The notes under the pieces: generated by a model
What the model saw: only the letters and a program-made list of their open reading frames with translations
Told to the model about the DNA's origin: nothing
Database searches by the model: none
Translations under genes and position numbers: made by a program
NCBI RefSeq assembly: GCF_017676345.1
Contig: NZ_JAFFZM010000011.1
Span: 205,566 to 269,565 of the forward strand
DNA: 64,000 bases
From: Streptomyces smyrnaeus
GTDB lineage: Bacteria > Actinomycetota > Actinomycetes > Streptomycetales > Streptomycetaceae
Direction: 5' to 3'
Part shown: positions 42,769 through 49,847 of the stretch, piece after piece
Numbering within the stretch: the first letter of the stretch is position 1
How the letters are laid out: each line of letters begins with the position of its first letter

Positions 42769-43440
42769 TCAGTCTTCCTCGGCGAGGATCAGATAGAGAC
42801 TCTTGCGGGCGTCGTTGACGACCCGGAGCGCCTTTTCGCGCTGCTCCTCGGTGCCTGTCGCCCACACCTGCTGGAAGGCCGAGGCGAGCCCTCCGGCCGC
42901 GGTACGCACCTCCTGCAGGGCCTCCCAGTCGGCACCGCGCCCCGCGTCCTCCCAGGGGGCCTCGGCGCCGGCCTCGGCCTCGGTCCGGCCCGCGTCGGTG
43001 AGCGAGAAGTGCTTCTTGCCGCCCTCGCTCTCACTGACGATCAGGCCTTCGTCCTCCAGCAGTTGGAGGGTCGGGTAGACGGAGCCGGGGCTGGGCTTCC
43101 AGGCACCGCCACTGCGTTCGGCGATCTCCTGGATCATCTCGTAGCCGTGCATCGGGCGGTCCTTGAGCAGCGCGAGGATCGACGCCCTGACGTCGCCGCG
43201 CCGCGCCCGGCCCCGGGGCCCGCCCCGGCCGCGCCCACGGCCGCCGAAGGGTCCGCCGCCGAAGGGCGGCCCGAAGGGGCCGAAGGCCGCCCGCCCCCGC
43301 CCGGGGCCGTATCCGCGGCCCGGGCCATGACCGTGCGGGCCGCAGGGACCGCCACCGGCTCCCCCTCCGCCACGCTCGCGGCCCGGGCCGTACTGCCGAG
43401 CACCCTGTGCCATTTCGTGTTCCGTTCCGTAGGGATACAT
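42769..43440 (-). CDS. PadR-family regulator with Gly/Arg/Pro-rich N-terminus
   Basis: A 223-residue protein. Residues 1-75 are a low-complexity Gly/Pro/Arg tract; the PadR winged helix follows (VRASILALLKDRPMHGYEMIQEI with SGGAWKPSPGSVYPTLQLLEDEG), then a helical C-terminus. The glycine/arginine tract before the DNA-binding domain is a known actinomycete variant and may add nonspecific nucleic-acid affinity. ATG 43440 follows GAAGGAG. The palindrome CGATATATCG upstream suggests autorepression. Confidence 0.85.
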   Translation of the reverse strand: MYPYGTEHEMAQGARQYGPGRERGGGGAGGGPCGPHGHGPGRGYGPGRGRAAFGPFGPPFGGGPFGGRGRGRGGPRGRARRGDVRASILALLKDRPMHGYEMIQEIAERSGGAWKPSPGSVYPTLQLLEDEGLIVSESEGGKKHFSLTDAGRTEAEAGAEAPWEDAGRGADWEALQEVRTAAGGLASAFQQVWATGTEEQREKALRVVNDARKSLYLILAEED

Positions 43441-43486
43441 CGCTGACTCCTTCACATCGTATCTTTGATCCGTCGCGATGCTTCAA

Positions 43487-43496
43487 CGATATATCG
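43487..43496. promoter_or_regulatory. CGATATATCG palindrome upstream of PadR
   Basis: A perfect 10-bp AT-centred palindrome 47 bp upstream of the PadR ATG, in an AT-richer island with related ATCGTATC. PadR proteins often bind ATATATCG-like sites, so this is a candidate autoregulatory operator. Confidence 0.5.
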
Positions 43497-43670
43497 GAAG
43501 GCATCGGTCGGCAAGCACCTGCCGCCATCGCGCGGCCGAGCACCGGCCACCACCCCGCCGACCTGCCCTTCTGCCGTACGGGGAGCTCTGCGGGCGGGCC
43601 ACGACCGGCTCCGTAAGCTGGGCGCCGGGGGGCGGCCGGCGCCTTCCCGCAAGCGTCAGGAGTCGCCCGT

Positions 43671-44534
43671 ATGTCCACCCGTGTCGTCTCAGCGGACCGC
43701 AACCGCCGGGTTCCGGCACTCGTCGCCGCCCTTCTCGCGGTGGCCGTGCTCGCCGGGTGCGGCGCCGAACCGGGCGACAGCACCCCGGAGCGCGACCGCA
43801 CCTCCACGGCGGACCGCCCCGCACCCCCGCCCGTACACGCGGGCTTCGACTACCAGATCGGCGGCGCCTACCCGCCGCCCGACGGGGTGCGCGTGGTCTC
43901 CCGGGACCGCGCGCACAAGCCGGCAGCCGGGCGGTACAGCATCTGCTACGTCAACGGCTTCCAGGCCCAGCCCGACGCCCTGGACTGGTGGCAGCGGCAC
44001 CACCCCGACCTGGTGCTGCACGGGGCGGGCGGCAAGCCGGTGATGGACACCGACTGGAACGAGGCACTGCTCGACACCTCCACCGCCGCGCGCCGCAAGG
44101 CGCTGGCCCGTATCGTCGGCGGCTGGATCGAGGGCTGCGCCGACAAGGGGTTCCAGGCGGTCGAACTGGACAACCTCGACTCCTACGAGCGCTCCGGAAA
44201 GCGCCTCACCCGGGCCGACAACGTGAAGTTCGCCGCACTGCTGACCCGGCGCGCGCACCGGAGCGGGATGGCGGCCGGCCAGAAGAACGCCCAGGAACTG
44301 CTGGACCAGCGCGCCGCGATGGGGTTCGACTTCGCCGTGACGGAGGAGTGCGGGCAGTACCAGGAGTGCGGGAGTTACGCGAAGGCGTACGACGACCGGG
44401 TGCTGGACGTCGAGTACACGGCCAAGGGGCTCGCGGCGGCCTGCCGCACATGGGGCGAGCGGCTGTCGATCGTCCGGCGGGATCTGGATGTCCGGCCGGA
44501 GGGAGAGGACGGGCACCTGTACGAACGGTGCTGA
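43671..44534 (+). CDS. GH114-type (endo-alpha-1,4-polygalactosaminidase-like) lipoprotein
   Basis: A 287-residue secreted lipoprotein with lipobox AVLAGC near residue 30. The catalytic TIM barrel begins FDYQIGGAYPPPDG, then SICYVNGFQAQPD, VMDTDWNEALLD, FQAVELDNLDSYE (the acidic catalytic residue region) and FAVTEECGQYQECG. This matches glycoside hydrolase family 114, which cleaves galactosamine-containing polymers of fungal or bacterial matrices. Actual substrate unproven. It stands alone with no linked carbohydrate genes. Confidence 0.87.
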   Translation: MSTRVVSADRNRRVPALVAALLAVAVLAGCGAEPGDSTPERDRTSTADRPAPPPVHAGFDYQIGGAYPPPDGVRVVSRDRAHKPAAGRYSICYVNGFQAQPDALDWWQRHHPDLVLHGAGGKPVMDTDWNEALLDTSTAARRKALARIVGGWIEGCADKGFQAVELDNLDSYERSGKRLTRADNVKFAALLTRRAHRSGMAAGQKNAQELLDQRAAMGFDFAVTEECGQYQECGSYAKAYDDRVLDVEYTAKGLAAACRTWGERLSIVRRDLDVRPEGEDGHLYERC

Positions 44535-44678
44535 GCCGGGCTCGGCCGGCTCCGGGGGTCGGCAGCGCACATCCCGGGGCACCCTGCACCTGAGCAGCGC
44601 CTCTCGCACAGCTGTTCAAGCCACGCGCGGGGAATTGGCGCTGCCCCCGGCCGCCCCGGCGTCGTACCGTCCCGGGCC

Positions 44679-45521
44679 ATGAGACTCCGTACCGTTGACG
44701 CGTTCGCCGCCCGGCCCTACACCGGGAACCCCGCCGCCGTCGTCCTGATGGACGAGGACGGACTGCCGGACGACTCCCGCCTCCAGGCCGTCGCAGCCGA
44801 GCTCAACCTGTCCGAGACCGCCTACGCGCACCCGGTGCCCGGCGACCCCGAAGCCGACTGGGCGCTGCGCTGGTTCACACCGACGACGGAGGTGGACATG
44901 TGCGGTCACGCCACGCTCGCCACCGCCCATGTGCTCGCCGAGGACGGCCTGCTGGGCGAGGGCGAGCGGGTGCGCTTCCGTACCCGCAGCGGGGTGCTCA
45001 GCGCCACCCGGGAGCCGGACGGCACGCTCACCCTCGACTTCCCCACCGCCCGTCCGGCGCCGGTCCCGGTGCCGGACGGCGTCCCGCAGGCCCTCGGCGC
45101 CGACGCCGTGGCCGCCTGGGACACCGGCACGCTGGGGATGCTGGTGCTGGAGCTCGCCGACGAGCAGACGTTGCGCGAACTGACCCCCGAGTCCGCCGCC
45201 GTCGCCGCGCTCCCCACCCCGGTCGTGGTGGTGACGGCCGCGGCGGCACCGTCCTCGCACGCCGCGCCGGGCGAGCCGGGGCACGACTTCGTCTCCCGCG
45301 TCTTCGCACCCTCCCAAGGGCTCCCGGAGGACCCCGTCACCGGCAGCGCGCACACCGCGCTCGCGCCCCTGTGGTCACGCCGGCTCGGACGCGAGACGCT
45401 GACCGGCCTCCAGGCGTCGCGCCGCACCGGCTATGTGCGCACCACGCTGCGCGGCGACCGCACCCTGCTGAACGGTCAGGCGATCACGGTGCTGGACGCG
45501 AAGCTGCGTACACGGCTGTAG
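44679..45521 (+). CDS. PhzF-family isomerase
   Basis: A 280-residue two-lobed PhzF/YddE-fold protein. N-terminal FAARPYTGNPAAVVLM, the catalytic glutamate in LNLSETAYAHP near 45, VDMCGHATLATAHVL and the second-lobe DPVTGSAHTALAP are intact. PhzF itself isomerises a phenazine precursor, but lone copies like this have unknown substrates and there is no phenazine cluster here. TACCGT lies 8 nt before the ATG with no Shine-Dalgarno, suggesting leaderless translation. Confidence 0.88.
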   Translation: MRLRTVDAFAARPYTGNPAAVVLMDEDGLPDDSRLQAVAAELNLSETAYAHPVPGDPEADWALRWFTPTTEVDMCGHATLATAHVLAEDGLLGEGERVRFRTRSGVLSATREPDGTLTLDFPTARPAPVPVPDGVPQALGADAVAAWDTGTLGMLVLELADEQTLRELTPESAAVAALPTPVVVVTAAAAPSSHAAPGEPGHDFVSRVFAPSQGLPEDPVTGSAHTALAPLWSRRLGRETLTGLQASRRTGYVRTTLRGDRTLLNGQAITVLDAKLRTRL

Positions 45522-45557
45522 GTCCTGCGGCGGCCCGTGCCGCTCATCGCCGCGGCC

Positions 45558-46379
45558 TCACGGTGTGGGCAGCCAGTCCACCCGACCCGCGAGCAGCGCG
45601 TAGCCGACGAAGGCGACGATGTCGATCAGCGCGTGGGCCGCCACCAGCGGCCCCACGCGGCCCCAACGCCGGTAGAGGAGGCCGAAGACGAGCCCCATCG
45701 CCAGGTTGCCGAAGAACCCGCCGATGCCCTGGTAGAGATGGTAGGAGCCGCGCAGCACGGCGCTCGCGAAGAGCGAGGCGAGCGGCGACCAACCCAGCTG
45801 GTCGAGCCGACGCAGCAGATAGCCGACGACGATCACCTCCTCCAGCACGGAGTTCTGCACGGCGGAGGCGATCAGCACCGGGTACTTCCACCACACGTCG
45901 GGCAGTGACTCGGGCTCCACCGTGAGGTTGAAGCCGCCGGCCTGCGCCAGCAGATAGAGGCCGATGCCGCAGCCGCCGATACCCGCAGCCGCAGCCGCGC
46001 CCCAGCTCAGGTCGAAGGCGGGCCTGCGACGGTCGAAGCCGAGTACCCGCAGGCCGCCAGCCCCCTCGCGCGCCAGGAGGTGCGCGACCAGCGCGACCGG
46101 TACCAGCGCGGTCGCGATCCCGAACAGCTGCCAGGCCAGGTCGAGCCAGGGCCGGCCGGGTGCCTGCGAGGAGTTGAGCCGGGCGGCCTGGTCGGCCAGC
46201 CCGCCCGGTCGGGTCAGCGCACCGACGAAGCTGATCAGCGACGAGACGGCGCTGGCTCCCAGCGAGAGGGCGAGCACCAGCAGCAGTTCGCTGCGGAGCG
46301 CCTGCCGCGGCAGCCCGTCGGCGGTGGCTGCCGCGGGTGCGGGCAGCGGGTCGTCAGGCGCCTGTGCGCGCACGCGCAC
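45558..46379 (-). CDS. CPBP-family intramembrane metalloprotease
   Basis: A 273-residue membrane protein of the CAAX-protease/bacteriocin-processing (Abi) family. The catalytic acidic pair is in NSVLEEVIVVGYLLRRL near 188-204, followed by histidine motifs RGSYHLYQG and AHALIDIVAF in later helices. The third motif position of the first block is Val-Gly-Tyr rather than Arg-Gly. Start is uncertain: GTG 46379 or GTG 46373, behind GGAGG; a strong ribosome-binding site further upstream serves a short leader ORF in another frame. Confidence 0.83.
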   Translation of the reverse strand: MRVRAQAPDDPLPAPAAATADGLPRQALRSELLLVLALSLGASAVSSLISFVGALTRPGGLADQAARLNSSQAPGRPWLDLAWQLFGIATALVPVALVAHLLAREGAGGLRVLGFDRRRPAFDLSWGAAAAAGIGGCGIGLYLLAQAGGFNLTVEPESLPDVWWKYPVLIASAVQNSVLEEVIVVGYLLRRLDQLGWSPLASLFASAVLRGSYHLYQGIGGFFGNLAMGLVFGLLYRRWGRVGPLVAAHALIDIVAFVGYALLAGRVDWLPTP

Positions 46380-46404
46380 CTCCAGTTCCCGACGCCGTGC
46401 TCAT
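46354..46404 (-). other. 16-codon leader ORF overlapping the CPBP start
   Basis: AGGAGGAG 5 nt before ATG 46402-46404 opens the frame MSTASGTGGARARTGA, which ends at TGA 46354-46356 inside the CPBP coding region. The CPBP gene, in another frame, begins 25 nt downstream of that ATG. It could be a coupling leader, or a +1 frameshift could join the two. Confidence 0.45.
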
Positions 46405-46471
46405 CCCGTCTCCTCCTGTCGCACCGCCACCGGACCTGCCACGTCCCAGCTTGCCCGACGGCTCCGGTGCG

Positions 46472-46537
46472 CCCGACGTGCGGGGGCCCGGTGCGCCGAC
46501 GTGCGGGGCCCGGTGTGTCCGAAGTCCGGGCCCCGCG
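46472..46537. repeat. imperfect 23-24 bp tandem duplication between GCS2 and CPBP genes
   Basis: CCGACGTGCGGGGGCCCGGTG (from 46473) is repeated as CCGACGTGCGGGG-CCCGGTG (from 46496) and, more divergently, as CCGAAGTCCGGGCCCCG (from 46519). The units contain GGGCCC and can form stem-loops. The block sits in the 237-bp gap upstream of the CPBP gene. Confidence 0.5.
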
Positions 46538-46616
46538 CCACGGAACGGCCCGCGGCGACACGCCGGGAACGCTGCCGATCGGGGTGCCCTGTCCCGGCCG
46601 TTCTCCGCACGTCCGG

Positions 46617-48113
46617 CTACGGCCCCTCGCCCCAGGTGTGTACGGCGGCGCCGTCCGCCGCGCGTTCGCAGTAGGCACGCGCGACGGCGGCCAGCGCCTT
46701 CTCCCGGTCGAGTCCGGAGTCCACAGCGCGGTGGTAGGCCGCCGCCTGCCACGAGGCGCCGTTGACCCGCAGTCGGCAGCGCTCCTCGATCACCGACAGG
46801 TACCGGTCGCGGTCCGCGGGCTCCACCCCCCAGGCGTCGAGACCGGCTGCGGCCAGCGGCAGCAGCTCGTTGCGCACCAGCCGGGTGGCGGGCTGCCGCA
46901 CCAGCCCGGTGCCCCGGCCGGAGCGCGGCCACCACAGCTCGGCCTCGATGCCGTACCGGCAGGCCGCGTCGAAGTTCCGCTCGGCGTACTCGAACGGCAT
47001 CCGGTTCCACACCGGCCGCGGGTCGTCGGCCAGCGCCCGGACCAGCCCGTAGTAGAAAGCGGCGTTGGCCAGCACATCGGTCACCGTCGGTCCGGCCGGC
47101 AGCACCCTGTTCTCCACCCGCAGATGCGCGGCCCCCTCCATCACTCCGTAGACGGGCCGGTTCCAGCGGTAGATGGTGCCGTTGTGCAGGGTCAGCTCCG
47201 GCAGCGCCGGCACCCCGCCGGCGGCCAGCACGCGCTGCGGGTCCTCCTGGTCGCAGATGGGCAGCAGGGCGGGGAAGTAGCGCAGGTTCTCCTCGAACAG
47301 GTCGTACGCGGAGGAGATCCAGCGTTCCCCGAACCAGGTGCGCGGGCGTACTCCCTGGGCGCTCAGCTCCGGCGGGCGGGTGTCGGTGGCCTGGAGGAAG
47401 AGCGGGATCCGCGACTCGCGCCACAGTTCGTGCCCGAACAGGAAGGGCGAGTTGGCGCCCATGGCGATCTGCGCGCCGCTGACGGCCTGCGCCGCGTTCC
47501 ATACGTCGGCGAACCGGCCGGGCGTCACCTGCAGGTGGAGCTGTACGGAGGTGCAGGCGGACTCCGGCGCTATCGACTCCGAGGTGCTCACCAGGTGTTC
47601 GACACCGTCGATGTCGAGGGAGATCTCCTCGCCGCGTGCTGCCATGATCTGGTCGTTGAGCAGCCGGTAGCGGTCGCCCTCGGTGAGGTTGGCCAAGGTC
47701 AGATCGCGTGCCGTGAGCGTCGGCAGGGTACCGATCATGACGATGCGCGCGTCGACCTCACGGGCCTGCCGGTCCGCGTAGGCCAGCCCGGTGCGCAGTT
47801 CCTCGGCGAGCTGGTCGAGAACTCTTCCGGAGAGCGCGTGCGGCACGATATTCACTTCGAGGTTGAACTGCCCCAGTTCGGTCTGGAAATCCGAGCTCGC
47901 GATGTGCTGGAGAACCTCCGCATTCACCATGAGGGGCTGACCTTGGGCGTCCGAGAGATTCAGCTCGATCTCCAGCCCCATCAGATTCCTGGGCCGGTCG
48001 AACCTCTTCTCTTCCAGCAGCTGCCACAGCCCCTGGAGGCACTTGTGCAGCTTCTGTCGGTACCGCCGTCGATCGGACAGGTCGAACCTGTCGGCGACGA
48101 CCTTCTCTCCCAT
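46617..48113 (-). CDS. GCS2-type glutamate-cysteine ligase-like protein
   Basis: A 498-residue ATP-dependent carboxylate-amine ligase of the GCS2 superfamily. Supporting parts are NLMGLEIELNLSDAQGQP, SDFQTELGQFNLEVNIVPH, QLHLQVTPGRFADVWN, MGANSPFLFGHELW and YRWNRPVYGVMEGAAHLRVE. Actinomycetes use mycothiol, not glutathione, so it may make gamma-glutamylcysteine for ergothioneine or a related compound; no egt neighbours are present. Length matches the long actinomycete subgroup. Confidence 0.85.
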   Translation of the reverse strand: MGEKVVADRFDLSDRRRYRQKLHKCLQGLWQLLEEKRFDRPRNLMGLEIELNLSDAQGQPLMVNAEVLQHIASSDFQTELGQFNLEVNIVPHALSGRVLDQLAEELRTGLAYADRQAREVDARIVMIGTLPTLTARDLTLANLTEGDRYRLLNDQIMAARGEEISLDIDGVEHLVSTSESIAPESACTSVQLHLQVTPGRFADVWNAAQAVSGAQIAMGANSPFLFGHELWRESRIPLFLQATDTRPPELSAQGVRPRTWFGERWISSAYDLFEENLRYFPALLPICDQEDPQRVLAAGGVPALPELTLHNGTIYRWNRPVYGVMEGAAHLRVENRVLPAGPTVTDVLANAAFYYGLVRALADDPRPVWNRMPFEYAERNFDAACRYGIEAELWWPRSGRGTGLVRQPATRLVRNELLPLAAAGLDAWGVEPADRDRYLSVIEERCRLRVNGASWQAAAYHRAVDSGLDREKALAAVARAYCERAADGAAVHTWGEGP

Positions 48114-48208
48114 CGGGGGCTTCCTCCCTGCTGGTGGATGCTGCCGGAGGTCCCGGCCGAGCGTGCACCGATGATGCCCTGCCGCGCTACGGATAACGCC
48201 TGGCAGGG

Positions 48209-48237
48209 CTGACGCGGCGGGTAACTGCCGCTAGGCT
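48209..48237 (+). promoter_or_regulatory. vegetative-type promoter, -35 CTGACG and -10 TAGGCT
   Basis: CTGACG (48209-48214), 17 nt, TAGGCT (48232-48237) is a good match to the streptomycete housekeeping consensus. The start point would fall at or near ATG 48243, or it may drive the 48615 gene with a leader of about 370 nt. The 501-bp gap 48114-48614 otherwise shows lower GC than its surroundings and no recognisable gene. Confidence 0.55.
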
Positions 48238-48242
48238 GGCGG

Positions 48243-48473
48243 ATGCAGGACGGCACATTCCCTCGGCATACGGCGGCGTCCAGCCCCAGCGGCACAGCTT
48301 CCGTGAAAAACACCGGCATCTTCCGGCCGACCGCGTTTCCCCCAGATTCCGAGGTCAACCCCGTATGCCCGTCGTCGCCGCAGGTGAAAAGCCTGCAGAT
48401 TCGACCGGTTACGACCTTACGGGAAACAACGGGGCACGTTAGCGGAAACACTCCTCGAACACATCTCGTATAA
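48243..48473 (+). CDS. possible leaderless 76-codon ORF with a TTA codon
   Basis: An open frame beginning MQDGTFPRHTAASSP starts 5 nt after the TAGGCT -10, so it could be translated from a leaderless mRNA. Third-position GC falls in its second half and it contains the rare codon TTA (ACC-TTA-CGG), which in Streptomyces needs the bldA tRNA. It has no recognisable domain and may simply be a 5' leader of the next gene. Confidence 0.25.
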   Translation: MQDGTFPRHTAASSPSGTASVKNTGIFRPTAFPPDSEVNPVCPSSPQVKSLQIRPVTTLRETTGHVSGNTPRTHLV

Positions 48474-48614
48474 ACTGCGCGAACGAGGCAGAGACTTGGC
48501 GATCCCGGCCCGCCCCCGTCGACCCCTCCCAGCCGCTTCCGCGGCCCATCCCGCGCCGACACAGCCGTCGCGCCCCCGCCAGCACCTTGTGTCTCCCAAG
48601 AGAGGCGACCCGCC

Positions 48615-49322
48615 ATGCCGCTGCACGTACCCTCGGCCCCGGCCCCCGCCCTGCGCAGTGTCCTGACCGCTCTCGGCTCCCCGAGCGCGGTCAGGGGCTC
48701 CCGAGCCCCCATGGCGCTGCGCACCGCGCAGGGCCCCCTGCGTCCCGAACTCCCGCTCCCGGCGTACGAGATGGCACGCGTGGCGCCGCACTCCCGCGAA
48801 CGTGCCATGGAGCGCGTCGCCGAACGCGCCGACGAACCGGCGACCGCCTCCCCGCGCACCCGGCTGACCGGCTGGCGCTTCCTGCTGTCCGACGACGGAA
48901 CCGCCGGTGAGGGCGCACAGGGCGCGTACGTCGGCACGGCGGAAGCCGTGATGACGGCGGACGGCTGGGCCTTCGGCCAGTTCCGGCAGGGCCCCTACGT
49001 CCTGTCGACCGTGCGGGCGATGCGCCAGGCCGAACTGCTGCCGACGCCCTACCAGCCGCGGCTGCTGTCGGTGCCGGAGCTGTACATGCTCACCCTGTGG
49101 CTGCACGCCGACGTCTCCGCCGACCCGTGCGGCGGCGTGCCGGACCCGGCCGACCTGCTGATACCGCTGGCCCCCGCGCCGCCCGGCATCGCCCCGCACA
49201 CCGCGCACCGGGTGGATGCGCTGCTGCCCGTACTGACGCGCAGGCTGGTGGCCTCCGCGGCTGCGGCGCAGCCGGCTCCCGGTACGGACCCGCAGGCGGC
49301 CGGGCTGCTGCGTACGGCCTGA
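48615..49322 (+). CDS. hypothetical actinomycete protein (235 aa)
   Basis: A 235-residue soluble protein I do not recognise. A polar Ala/Pro-rich N-terminal quarter precedes a folded part with LTGWRFLLSDDGTAGEG, GAYVGTAEAVMTADGWAFGQ, RQGPYVLSTVRAMRQAELLP and YMLTLWLHADVSADP. There is no signal peptide, membrane helix or catalytic motif. GAGAGG lies 9 nt upstream of the ATG. It sits between a long leader and the DUF5999 gene. Confidence 0.65.
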   Translation: MPLHVPSAPAPALRSVLTALGSPSAVRGSRAPMALRTAQGPLRPELPLPAYEMARVAPHSRERAMERVAERADEPATASPRTRLTGWRFLLSDDGTAGEGAQGAYVGTAEAVMTADGWAFGQFRQGPYVLSTVRAMRQAELLPTPYQPRLLSVPELYMLTLWLHADVSADPCGGVPDPADLLIPLAPAPPGIAPHTAHRVDALLPVLTRRLVASAAAAQPAPGTDPQAAGLLRTA

Positions 49323-49640
49323 GACCGGCTCGGGGGCGGAGCGGGACCGGCGTCCGTCCCGCGACACACCTGCACCGCTGTGCGCTCCACCGGATGGGCT
49401 ACTCTTCGCGATTACCCGAACCCCCCGGAACAGCCGCGCAGTTGGGCGCAACCGCCCGCCCGGGTGATGCGTCTGTGCGGTTGGGTACGAGCTGACGCGA
49501 AATCCCTGCGGATTCGAGCCAGCAGCGGAACACTGGGAGATGGACCGGAACGTACGCACGTACGGGGTTACGGGGGAACGGCCATGCACAGCAAGAGCCG
49601 CAGGACAGACGCCACAACACTACGGAAGACGACACCGACA
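49323..49640 (+). promoter_or_regulatory. 318-bp intergenic region before the DUF5999 gene
   Basis: It holds no gene. The palindromic CGTACG-CA-CGTACG lies at 49551-49564, about 75 bp before the gene, and several A-rich patches (GCGAAATCC) could be promoter elements. An alternative in-frame ATG at 49584 would extend DUF5999 by 19 residues and is preceded by GGGGGAACGG. Confidence 0.4.
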
Positions 49641-49847
49641 ATGTGCCAGCACCAGCCACCGTGCCCGACAGCGGAGTCAGCCGACAGGGAGGCCGCGCAC
49701 GCCGTGGCCCACCACCCCGAGCAGGGCTGGAGCCTGCTCTGCAACGGAGTTCTGCTCTTCGAGGACACGGGTGAGCTGCTGCCGGACGGCCAGATCATCG
49801 CGCCGCACAAGCCGCTCGGCGCGCGCCACGTCATCACCGCCGCCTAG
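49641..49847 (+). CDS. DUF5999 small protein
   Basis: A 68-residue protein starting MCQHQPPCPTAESADREAAH and continuing HPEQGWSLLCNGVLLFEDTG and LPDGQIIAPHKP, the highly conserved streptomycete DUF5999. The cysteine/histidine start (C2, H4, C8) and later cysteine may bind metal. Function unknown. Its stop TAG and that of convergent gcvP share the tetranucleotide CTAG at 49844-49847. Confidence 0.85.
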   Translation: MCQHQPPCPTAESADREAAHAVAHHPEQGWSLLCNGVLLFEDTGELLPDGQIIAPHKPLGARHVITAA

